Positions 50,022 to 62,400 of a DNA stretch of 64,000 bases are shown here, in pieces. A program made the translations under genes and the position numbers. Source of the stretch: Phoronis australis (lineage: Eukaryota > Phoronida > Phoronidae); NCBI GenBank assembly GCA_002633005.1, contig NMRA01000987.1:8291-72290 (forward strand), read 5' to 3'. The notes under the pieces were generated by a model. That model was not told the origin of the DNA, ran no database searches, and saw nothing but the letters and a program-made list of their open reading frames with translations. The stretch's first letter is position 1; each line of letters opens with the position of its first letter.

Positions 50022-52694
50022 AATGGCATACCACCAAAACCCTGTAAAATGTGGGAATGAGATTCGTACATAGAACATGGTTAGTAATAAGATTAAAATA
50101 TCTTATACCAATGCCTTTACAAAGAAATATCACAAGAACCTGAGAAATAAATATTTAGTTAACATTTAAGTTTGATTTTCGAATTTTCTAGACACCTGAA
50201 GTGATGACACGCAAAAGCCCTGAAAAGTTTCTTCCATTTAGAGAACAGCGTAAGAGAAAAGTGGAAATCCCATTTCCTTTAATTTCACAACAAAAATACA
50301 CAACATTGCTACAGGTTTTACTGATCTTGTTTCCATGGCATATTTGCTAAAATCTTGATTATTAGCAATAGTATAATGATGGGGTCTTCACTACCATGCA
50401 TCTGATTGATTTCTTATTTTGAGATTTTTAAAACTCTTTTTATCATGTCTAGAGATAACTTAAAACTTAAGTAGGGAGCATGATATGACCAGTTTTATGC
50501 AATGGGCAGCCTAAAACACAGGTTCAATTTTCAGTAGCTTTAAATTAAAACTACAACTCTGATTACAAGCAGTTAATATCACATTGCACACAGTATTTCA
50601 TTTCCAATTTGAAGAATGGTAATTTCACCAACTAATGTATTCACTTTTACTGAAAATCGGCTAAAAAGGTTCAAAATATGATTTGTAGAAAGTAAAATAT
50701 GACAAACTGATCACAACTGCCTTCAAAGAGGACATCAGGCCCCTTAGAATAGTTATAAAAAACACAACTGCACCCCGTCCAAATGCCTACAGATATGACT
50801 CGGAATAGACCGTGTCGTCAGAGAGCTTGTTGTCGCCCTGTCCAGAGTCTGCCTCTTCGATGATGTCATTGTCGTTACGGTCAACACTGTTGTCCTCTTT
50901 AATGGCCACCATCTTGAGCGGTCGACTAGAGTTTTGGTACGGTCGTCGAGGCGAGGGCAACGTTGCAGCCATCGCCCCTGCGCTGCCCTCGTCCGCTTGC
51001 TGTTGACTCTTGGCAAGGACACGTTGGCGCAGATGTTTGATTCTCTCTTCTTTCTGTAAAGTCACAAGAAATTGTTTGATGCAAAGTCTTCCCATAAACT
51101 CCCAGAGCCCAGTTGCATAAATCAGTACCAAAAAGAACAATTGCCACTTCAGCTCAGCAGAAGTGAAAGAACGGGTCACCTGCAATGTCGTGGTGTGAAA
51201 ACGACTAAAGCAATCATCTTAAAACTAAAAGATTCAAACAGAGCCTCAAAATGCATCAAATTAATTTACGCATTAGCATATCTTTTGAGTGTCACATTCT
51301 CGAGGCACCTGTTGTCCCATAAAACTGAATATGAAACCCCACAAATTGTCAGGTCATGTGACCTCCTCGTGTCGTCTGCTCACCTCTGATATCTTCTTCT
51401 TCAGCTCTTCATTCTCATCGCACAGTCTTTTATATTTCTCGTCATCCTGTTTAAGCTTCTCCACCTCTGACAACAACGACGCCTCATTCGCCTGGTCGCA
51501 AGGGTGCTTTACTATGTACATGATCTGGACAGAAACACGTATCACATGACTTTGACAACACATATGGAGAGGTAGCTCAACTGTAATGCTGGCGAAAACT
51601 CACCTTATGACAACACATATGAGTATAAAAGAGTTCTACATGTTTCCCACTTGAATTTATTTTTGCACTCAGTAACGTATAAAGCAAACGATTATACCAT
51701 CACCATTTTGTTACATGCATGGCTGATGTAGCCACGTCTGAAGGAATAATCTTCCAAAACATCAACATGTATACAACAATAACGCATTAGTATCCTTGGT
51801 AAAGGGGGCAACTGAAAAAAATATATTGCGCAAGGATATAATTCATACGTGGTTAAAGAGAGTAGCATTAACAAGTCTTTTATACGCAGCACACATTTAG
51901 CCAGCACGCCTAGCAACACAAACCTTGGGCACAAATATCAGACCCAGACTGAGGACACTGCACAGGATGATCGCCAAGGCAACGAATGCAAAGCTGGCGT
52001 CTTGTTGGCTGCTAATTACCAAGGTGACTGGACCAGTAATGATACACAGCACCTAGAAAGAGCAAGACCGGTAGGTAGGACTGAATGGACTCAGAATATA
52101 GTAGACAACTGGCACTATTCTTCAATTGACCTATCACAAGCTCCGTCCACTTGCGAAATGTCGACAAAACAACAATAAATTTTACCCGACAACGTGTTGT
52201 TTGTTGGGTAAAATGGCAGCTTGAAAACGAAGGTGTGTTAAGAATGCTGCATTCTGATTGGTCAGTTAAGCCATCGCTCCAAATCCTGGCAATAGCTCAA
52301 TTACCTACAATCAGGGTAGTGACATACAGTTAATGTAATCTTACTAGCACACCCAGCTAAAGATTAATTATGATTCATACTGCACTGACTAAAACCAATG
52401 GCCCAGTTGTCATATCCAGCTCTACAAAAAGACCCATAGATACATTGCCATGTTAGCTTTATTTCTGGCTTATTCTCAACACTGGTACTGTCATGCAGGA
52501 TATTTTGGGTTCATTCATATAATACAGAGCTGGAGCAAAAGCAAAAACTCATTTCGTATAGTTTCTCATTATCTAAGCTCAATTGGGCAGCCGGGTGTAA
52601 TTAAAATTGTCTATGTTATTCACACAAATGTTCAAAGCACTTGTCATATCAACTAAAATGCAGATCTTGAATGTGGTAACAGAGGGGGGGGGGG
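50022..52694 (-). repeat. Redundant second copy of the GABA-B receptor 3' exons (three exons)
   Basis: It contains minus-strand exons 52052-51924, 51524-51384 and 51053-50787, the same lengths as the exons at 56223, 55701 and 53699 and encoding the same residues as far as I can read. Introns also align, with scattered substitutions and indels. It starts at TAATGGCATACCACC, the sequence found directly after the N at 52695, and ends in a G-run at that N. This pattern fits an unmerged overlap of two contigs (two haplotypes). A true tandem duplication is possible but less likely. Confidence 0.8.
52123..52302. mobile_element. ~180-bp MITE, family 'CAATTGACCT', copy in the redundant segment
   Basis: It starts CAATTGACCTATC and ends CTCAATT, with the internal hairpin TTTTACCC ... 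GGGTAAAA typical of this family (other copies at 56294, 59247 and 63528). It occupies the same position relative to the receptor exon as the copy at 56294. Confidence 0.7.
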
Positions 52695-53432
52695 NTAATG
52701 GCATACCACCAAAACCCTGTAAAATGTGGGAATGAGATTCGTACATAGAACATGGTTAGTAATAAGATTAAAATATCTTATACCAATGCCTTTACAAAGA
52801 AATATCACAAGAACCTGAGAAATAAATACAAAATTTAAGTTTGATTTTCGAATTTTCTAGACACCTGAAGTGACAACACACAAAAGCCCCGTTTCTTCTA
52901 TTTAGAGGATAGCGTCATAGAAAAGTGGAAATCCCACTTTCTTTAATTTCACAACAAAAATACACAACATTGCTACGGGTTTTACTGATCTTGTTTCCAT
53001 GGCAATAGCGTAATGATAGGGTCTTCACTACCATGCATCTGATTGATTTCTTATTTTGAGATTTTTAAAACTCTTTTTATCATGTCTAGAGATAACTTAA
53101 AACCTAAGTAGGGAGCATGATATGACCAGTTTTATGCAGTGGGCAGCCTAAATCACAGGTTCAATTTTCAGTAGCTTTAAATTAAAACTACAACTCTGAT
53201 TACAAGCAGTTAACATCACATTGCACACAGTATTTCATTTCCAATTTGAAGAATGGTCATTTCACCAACTAATGTATTCAGTCACTTTTACTGAAAATCG
53301 GCCAAAAGGGTTCAAAATATGATTTGTAGAAAGTAAAATATGACAAACTGATCATAACTGCCTTCAAATAGGACATCATGCCCCTTAGAATAGTTATAAA
53401 AAACACAACTGCACCCCATCTGAACCAAATGC

Positions 53433-56400
53433 CTACAGATATGACTCGGAATAGACCGTGTCGTCAGAGAGCTTGTTGTCGCCCTGCCCAGAGTCTGCCT
53501 CTTCGATGATGTCATTGTCATTACGGTCAACACTGTTGTCCTCCTTAATGGCCACCATCTTGAGCGGTCGACTAGAGTTTTGGTACGGTCGCCGAGGCGA
53601 TGGCAACGTTGCAGCCATCGCCCCTGCGCTGCCCTCGTCCGCTTGCTGTTGACTCTTGGCAAGGACTCGTTGGCGCAGATGTTTGATTCTCTCTTCTTTC
53701 TGTAAAGTCACAAGAAATTATTTGATGCGAAGTCTTCCCATAAACTCCCAGTGCCCAGTTGCATAAACCAGTACCAAAAAGGGACTCAACTTTTAAGTTC
53801 ATAAAAATCTTTTGTGTATCTGTGTCATTCTTTACTCATGGATGTTTCTATCATTTATCTTAATTATGAGGTCCTCTTTGATGAATGACATTTTCTAGTA
53901 ATACATTAAAAACTATGCCATTCAATGAATAAATAAGGACTTCGTCCTTAAATTCGGTACGGTGCATTATTTTTAATACTGTTAGAATTCAACGTAAAGT
54001 TCACTCTCGATTTCCATCAAAGCCAAAATTTGACTTGGCAATGAAACTAAAATAACATGCCAAATGACAATAAGTGTTTTCAGAAGCCCACAAATGCACA
54101 GTAGATTTAGGGAACTTAGTTGAATCCCTATTAGGGACTGTTTCATCCAACCGCCCATAAGATTCTAAGTAGACATGGCCCACTTTCATTCAATTAAAAT
54201 TCTACACAAAATTACAAAATGTTTCTACAGACAAAATCCCCCCATAATTCACTTGTCACTGACACATTATGGAAAGTGCTCTATTTCACTACCTGCAAGT
54301 CACCAATGCGACTTCAGATTGTGTTTAGCGACCTGGGGAAAATCCTACGTCACCACGAAGTCGCTACAGCGAGTATTAAAGTCAGACATTAATTACCCTG
54401 AAATTCATTTCAAAATTTGTGGAGACTTTCAAACTTTAAACTACTAAAAGTTGTCATTAAGTTTGGTTCACAATTTCGTGAAATCAGTGCATTTGCTTCC
54501 TGTAAGCAGTCAGCACTCATCAAAAGCGCAACAGGAAGTAAACAGACGAAAGCGGGAAGTGTTTGGCAAAAATCGGGCGAGGTCGGACAATGAAACAAAA
54601 CTGCGCCTCCAGTGTTTTCCATCATCAACGTTCTACGTTGGCAAGAGGAATTGTGTTAGAGAATGAATTGAACGGTGCATATTATTACGGAGAGAAATGG
54701 AAGAGGTATGCATAATTTCTTTAGAACATAGTGCGGAGTGACGTTATTTATTTTATGATTTTGACGTCAGTTTTGGCAACCTCAAATTTCGTTTAGCGAC
54801 TTGGTATTTTCGCCAAGACACATTTGGCGACTAGGCTTCAAGGTAAACATCCAGCACTGATGGACTATCAACTTTTCATTAGATTTTTTTGGAAATGTAC
54901 TCCAAAACAAAAATCATACTCTGGAGAGTCTCACATCTTATACCAGAGCTCGTGTGCTCAAATGGCCTGCTCAGATCACCTTCTCAGATTTCCTGTTTTA
55001 ATTGCAAGCTCAAATCATCAGCTCAGATAGCTCGCTAATGTCATCTCATTTGCTCAGACTGTCTACGCAAACTACCCGCTCAAACCATCTGCTCAGATGA
55101 TCCACTCATATCGTCTGCCGAGACTACTCGCTTAAACCATCTAAAACCATTTGCAAAGACAACAACTCCCTATCGTCTGTTCAAATGTGCTGAGTCTCAT
55201 CCACAGCTCTGATGTCGTTGTTCACATTGTAGAACAGTTATCAGCTCATCAACATACAGTGACATTATGATAACAGATAACTTGGTGACATGTAAACAAT
55301 ACCATGAAAAAGAACAATTGCCACTTCAGCTCAGCAGAATTGAAAGAATGGGTCACCTGCAAAGTGGTGGTGTGAAAATGACTAAAGCAACCATCTTAAA
55401 GCTAAAAGATTCAAACAGAGCCAAGAAATGCATCAAATTAATTTACGCATTAGCATATCTTTTGAGTGACACATTCTCGAGGCATGTGATGTCCCATAAC
55501 ACTGAATATGAAACCCCACAAATTGTCGGGTCATGTGACCTCCTCGTGTCGTCTGCTCACCTCTGATATCTTCTTCTTCAGCTCTTCATTCTCATCGCAC
55601 AGTCTTTTATATTTCTCGTCATCCTGTTTAAGCTTCTCCACCTCTGACAACAACGACGCCTCATTCGCCTGGTCGCAAGGGTGCTTTACTATGTACATGA
55701 TCTGAACAGAAACACGTATCACATGACTTTGACAACACATTTGGAGAGGTAGCTCAACTGTAATGATGGCGAAAACTTACCTTATGACAACACATTATGA
55801 GTATAAAAGAGTTCTACATGTTTCTCACTTGAATTTATTTTTGCAGTCAGTAACGTATAAAGCAAACGGTTATACCATCACCATTTTCTTATGGTTGATG
55901 TAGCCACGTCTGAAGGAATAATCTTCAACACATCAACATGCATACAACAATAACACATCAGTATCCTTGGTAAAGGGGGCAACTGAAAAAAATATATTGT
56001 CCAAGGATATAATTCATACTTCGTTAAAGAGAGTAGCATTAACAAGTCTTTTATACGTAGCACACATTTAGCCAGCACGCCTAGCAACACAAACCTTGGG
56101 CACAAATATCAGACCCAGACTGAGGACACTGCACAGGATGATCGCCAAGGCAACGAATGCAAAGCTGGCGTCTTGTTGGCTGCTAATTACCAAGGTGACC
56201 GGACCAGTAATGATACACAGCACCTACAAAGAGCAAGACCAGTAGGTAGGACTGAATGGACTCACAATATAGTAGACAACTGGCACTATTCTTCAATTGA
56301 CCTATCGCAAGCTCCGTCCACTTGCGAAATGTCGACAAAACAACAATAAGTTTTACCCGGCAACGTCTTGTTTGTCGGGTAAAATGGCAGCTTGGAAACG

Positions 56401-59400
56401 AAGGTGTCTTAAGAATGCTGCGTTCTGATTGGTCAGTTAAGCCGTCACTCCAAATCATGGCAATAGTTCAGTTACCTAGTCAGGGTAGTGGCAGTCAGTT
56501 TATGTAATCTTACTAGCACACCCAGGTAAGGATTAATTACGATTCATACTGCACTGACTAAAACCAATGGCCCACTTGTCATATCTAGCTCTACAAAAGG
56601 ACGGATGGATACATTGCCTTGTTAGCTTTATTTCTGGCTTATTCCAACTCTCAGCACTGGTACTGTCATGCACAATATTTTGGGTCCAGTCATATAATAG
56701 AGAGCTCAATATGGTGAAAAAGGAAAAATTTAGTTTGTATAATTTCTCATTATCTAAGCTCAATTGGGCCGCCAGGTGTAAATAAAATTTTCTTTGTTGT
56801 TCACACAAATGTTCAAAGCACTTGTCATATTAAATAAAAAATGCAGATCTTGGATGTGGTAAGAAGGGGGGAGGCGCAATCACAATTTTTGAAGGGAAAA
56901 CCACCGCAGAAGCCCTAAAAACGGCCCACCGACGGAGTTTTGTGGTTATGTCAATTAGGGGAGCTCCTAACTTACCTAAGAGACCAACACAATATTTTAC
57001 TGAACAGAAAGAGGAATAAAAGTGTTCAGAGTGCAGCAATTTCAGACGGTTGAGGGCATATCTCATCAATATGAACGTGTAAAGTAAACATTCTCCAGTT
57101 TGGCAAAGTTTCTAAAATTTGGACACTGAACTTCAAGCCAAAATTGAATTTGTTTTTTAAATCTGAATATTGGCACATGGTTGAATTTGGCATCTATAGA
57201 ATTTCTGAAATATTTCACACTCCTCATTTTATCAACAGAATCTGAAAAATATACTTGGCAGTTGACAAAATCATCAAAAATGGCCACCTACGCAACGTCT
57301 TCACGAATTCCTGTAGAGTGTAACATCGAGATGAATTGTTGGTTGTTGCTGATCATAATTTGGACAGCCACCATTGACTATTTCTAAACTTTGGTACACA
57401 CGCCAACTTTGATCAATGAATTTTTCAGTGTGTCCCAAACTGAAGAATTTTTACCGTAGTAAACACAGTTTCCCGAGGACAGACGAGGACCTAACTTACC
57501 ACTACGTTATAAATACTCATGCCGACAAATCGCGAGTCGTTGATCTCCTTCATCTTAACACTCCTCGTTTCATAGGCCAAGAATATGCCAAATAGAAGTA
57601 GGAGTCCCTTGTAGCTGTAGACAATACCTGGAACAGAACAAATTAAAAGGACATTACCCGCTTTACGGCTGCAAAATACAGACTGGAGATTATTGTTGGA
57701 GGTTTAACTTTGACCTATAAAACAACAAAATCCATGGTTTTGCCATTTTATTACAAATCGCAATTTTTGCCATGATTATCTGTCAGACATTGGTCCAAAT
57801 CAAGGCTTGTGACTACCAAATAAATACGTTTAACATATCCTACAATTTATTCAGTAGAATTTAGCTCCGCCAACCAAGTTTTGGCCTTGAGCAAAGTAAT
57901 TAATTGGTCACTGTCCCAAATAGGAGAATGTTTACTACAGACGGCGACCATGGCACTTGCAGGTACAATTTCATGTCAATGCCAATCTCAGAAAATCATT
58001 TTTCTTATCGATAATTTCATTACAAGGGAACGCGAAGCATAGTGTTTGAAAAACCTTTAACTAAAATCTTTTTTATATGGCAAACTACAATGCAGACAAT
58101 CATATGCATCATGGCCTGGACTTTCACTACGGGCTTGGCTATTCAAAACCCATAGGGTGTAATAAAACCATTATCTTCTAAGCCAGGAACATAAACCCTT
58201 TAAGATAAGTTTACAAAATACACAGTCCAACTGGGACAGTTGTATGACTAAGAGCAGGGTTTACAAAGGAATTCTACTTTCACTGACCTCGCTTGTCAAC
58301 TTCAAAGGCCTATTGTGTGTGAACAGCATCCATGATTTATAACTCCCTGCAAAATTCTAAAGCCATTCTGCTAATAAGTCACCCCCATCAAGCCCAAAAA
58401 GTTAACCGAATAAAAGTTTAAAAAGTGCGACAAGCCACATAAGATCGAAGACAGGCAGAGAATAATTACACTACATAAATTCATGTTATAACTATTAATA
58501 ACCCTTACCAATCCAGACAGTGAGATTCTTTGCGCTGCAGTGCTCTAACTGAGGCAGAATCATAATGTCGTCGTCTTGGTTATCCGGCTCCTCCAATGGG
58601 AAGTCCTCCAGCTCGCGGAACATCGGGTCAACGGCGTGCCAGACGCTGAACACAATGGCGTCTATGAGCAGCAGCACCCCGAGTACCAGATACAGCTCCC
58701 ACGAATGCACAGACTGAAATTGTAATAATTACTCTCAAACAAACATGTCTTAAACCTATTTAGTGCTCGCTAAACTTAACATTCATGTCAGCCAACTCCT
58801 GAAGGTTTTTAAGAAATTCAGAATACCATTGGGAATGTAAAACACATGTTTATACCAAGACGTTTCACTTGTAAGGTTACATAGCACAAGTAAAGAAACC
58901 TGTCAATTGTTCGAAGTGACCCATCCCATGAGATGTGGCATTTGAAAGCAAATTACAGCTAATTCAACTATTATTTTGGGACATTCTATATTCAAATGAA
59001 ATCCCCATTACACAGCTGAATTGGCCAAAAACAATGAGATTTTTGAAAAAAAAAATCATTTTAATTGAGAATACCTCCTAAGTGAACATAAATTTTACTT
59101 AAAGCATCACTAAATCCATGCTTCCTGTCAAAAAAAACAATTGCTGATTTAGGTCATTTACGTTGTTTACAAAACTGGCCTCGTCTTGTTCTTCACATGA
59201 TTTAAAAGTTTTCATCAGGATCTCCAATATGTGAACATCAGTATTTCAATTGACCTATCGCAAGCTCCGCCCCCTAGCGAAATGTCAACAAACAAACAAT
59301 AATTAGGTTAATTCGGCAACATGTCGTTGAATGGGTAAAATGGCAGGTTGGAAACAAAGGTGTGTCAAGAATGTTACGTTCTGATTGGTCAGTTCAGCCA

Positions 59401-62400
59401 TCACTCAAAATCCTGGTGACAGATCAATTGTAAGGAACCATCAGCTCTTTCTAAGACCAGAAATCACACGTATTTGAACTAAGGAACAATTTGAGACCAA
59501 TGGCAAGTGGCCAAACCAAAATTTGTTTTTTTGCAGAAAGACTTTAGTTAGTACAGCTTTAATATGTTCATTATCTTGATAATTTTCTTTAATTTAGAGT
59601 ATATTTCAATCATATTCATTATCTTTTACTATAACATCGGAATTTGTACAGAGCTTTCTTGTAGTCAGGCCAAATCAAATATGGTTCAGGAAACACCCAC
59701 GAGGTGTCCCTTTGCTTCTAGTTTTTGGCCAACGCTCGCTTGCATTCACCTCACAAGCCTGCCATCGTCATGGAAACACTTACGGCGCTCTTCTTTTTGC
59801 TGGTGGTCAGTCGGTGCACGGTCCAGATTTTGGAGAACATTCCTCCATAAGACAGTGTAAAGCCAAAGCCAAGCAGCCATACTCGAGTCTGTGAACAGAA
59901 TAAATGAGAACAGACGAATAGGAATAAATTATCAAAGGGTGGGAACAAATCCATAACCACACAGTAAAACTCTCGTCTCGGACCAGCGGACATGAAACCT
60001 GCCGTGTAAATCCCCACACGAGCACACCTAAACCACACACTAACACAGAAAACGATTCATACCTAGTGAATACCTAGTGACCAAATTCCACAGCCAGAAT
60101 TTAGAGGGACGGTCATGGAGTTGTTTTCACCCCTTGACTACGTAATACCACAAACTTAGTTTTCAAATAAAATGCAGAAGAATTTTCATCAAGCTAGTAT
60201 GTTAGGACATCTATGTGTTTCAGAAGCAAGAAGGAATAATTCAAAACTTAAAATAAGGCAATTAACAGCCTTCCAGTTGTGTCAATGTTACGTGAAAAAC
60301 AGTGAGACACGAGGGTGTCAAATAGAAAAACAACTGCATACAGTACATCCCAAAAGTGCTCAGACAAAATGTCCCAGAATTCCCCCATCATGACCGGTGG
60401 GCAGAAGACATTGTCAGAGTGGCATTCTCTCGTGACCACAAATGAAGGAGAATGAACAGACTAGTAAGTCAGCTAAGACATTGTGTAATAAGATTTTTGC
60501 TGTTGCTAGAGTCATTACAAATTGTTTCACAGTTAACAGAATTTTTTAGTTGTCATAACGGGAAACAGTATTTTGACATCTTGTACTGTATTTGTCCAGA
60601 ACGAGTAATTACAATAAAATTAATACAGCCATCACATGACATTCTATATGTGCTTGAATATTATGACCTCATGAACATTGTAAAACCATTGAGTTACCTG
60701 GCAGAGGATGGGGTAGATGTCCTCGGTCACAAACTGACCGTCTAAGCCTTGAAGGAATATACAAAAGAAACAGAGCATGCAGCCTGCTACCACAACCATG
60801 TTGATCTCGGGACGTGATAGGTGGATGTACCTGTCAATCAAATATGGAACCACTAATACTGAATCAAAACAATATGGATGTTTTAGTGATTACAATTGGT
60901 CGGACTTCACAACCAGCTGGCTGGACTGCAAAACCTAATGGCCAGTGTTCGAATTTGGTGGTTGGACCTCAAAACAGGTTGGCCGGTACCTCAAAACCAG
61001 ATGGCTGCACCCAAAGAACTGGTTGGCCGGTGCTCAAACACAATGGATGAAAAAATGCGGATTTTGAACAAAACAAACGGGTACAAAAAATAAACTCTAA
61101 AGGTCACTTGAATCCTTCGAGACATTCAAAGAAAGTCTGAGGAAGTCCGATCGTCGTGTTTGATCACCGGCCAACTGGTTATAGCACCGGCCATCAGGCT
61201 TTGGGTACAGCCAACTAGTTTTTGGAGTGAGGCCATGGCGTTTGATCACCAGCCATTTGGAGTGAGGCCATGGCGTTTGATCACCAGCCATTTGGAGTGA
61301 GGCCATGGCGTTTGATCACCAGCCATTTGGAGTGAGGCCATGGCGTTTGATCACCAGCCATTTGGAGTGAGGCCATGGCGTTTGATCACCAGCCATGTGG
61401 TGTCGCAGTCCAGCCGACTGGTTTTTGGAGTGAGGCCATGACGTTTGATCACCAGCCATTTGGTGTCGCAGTCCAGCCGACTGGTTTTGATGTCCGAGCA
61501 ATTGTTGATTCCCCCTTGCACTATTATGATGCCATTTGGACCCACAAATAGGAATACGAATGCAGTCACGTCACTCTTTCAAAACTTTTGCAGGACTGTG
61601 ATTTTTTCCGATTTAGGTAACCACAGTGGCAATTTAGAACTTAGAAAATTTTTTAAATTTTTGTTTGGATCAACTGGTGTGCTCCGACAACGGGCGCAGC
61701 CATCCGGGTAAATTGAAAAGGATTAAAACTAACTGGGTCCTTAGCCAGGTAATAATTTTCGAACTTCTCACTAATTTACAGCACGACGGAAATCTGGCCC
61801 AACTGTTATTGTCGCTTTTAATTTTGGCATTTTAACGTTACTCGGCTGTGTCCAAAACGTCAAAATCACATCATACTATACAAAAGATTGGCATTCATTC
61901 AAAATACACTTTTCTTTATGTACAAAATCAGCAACCATCGTTGCCATTGTGAAAAAAATATGGGATCTCATAGTAGTAATTTTTGCGATTGGTTGTTGCG
62001 ATTGTTGTTGTTGATGTTGCTATAATATTTATTGCTGATGTTGGCGAAGGTATTGGACTGTTGGTGTTGTAATCAATGTCGTGGTTGATGCAGTAGTTGA
62101 TAACGCGATTCTCGTTGCCAACATTGTTGCGTTAAAATATCACCAATTTCAGACAAAAAAATAATTGCTAAAATCCCATTCCTTCTCCAAGGGCATTGAG
62201 CACTGCTGTGAACGCCTGCAATTTCTCAATTTCTGCAATTTCTGGTAGCTATTATACAGAAGTTGAATATGGAAAAGCATTAATTTGGTACAACCATCTT
62301 CATGGAAAAAATGAGAAAATAAAATTTCACTGACAAGAATCCTGAAATCTTCTTTTGATATAAATTGAAGGGTAGCTAAACAAGCTATCTTGTGTGCTCA

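Larger units (their letters stand above)
46067..50786. other. Interval between convergent ALAD and GABA-B receptor genes
   Basis: Probably holds the ALAD 3' UTR and, on the other strand, the receptor 3' UTR. No further coding exon was recognised. It includes a 60-bp repeat across the N at 47103 and dispersed repeats (48540-48740; 49320-49385, resembling 60335-60400). From 50022 rightwards the sequence is repeated after 52695. Confidence 0.45.

Noticed and set aside
50022-56863. Genuine recent tandem duplication of receptor exons as first interpretation
   Set aside because: The break lies exactly at an N, one side ends in a homopolymer, and the other restarts at an internal point of the first copy. 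Unmerged haplotype contigs explain this more simply, though long reads are needed to be sure.
61224-61398. CRISPR-like or coding repeat (frames reading [16 protein letters not shown])
   Set aside because: There are no spacers. The frames on both strands follow from the 35-bp tandem unit and lie within a receptor intron.
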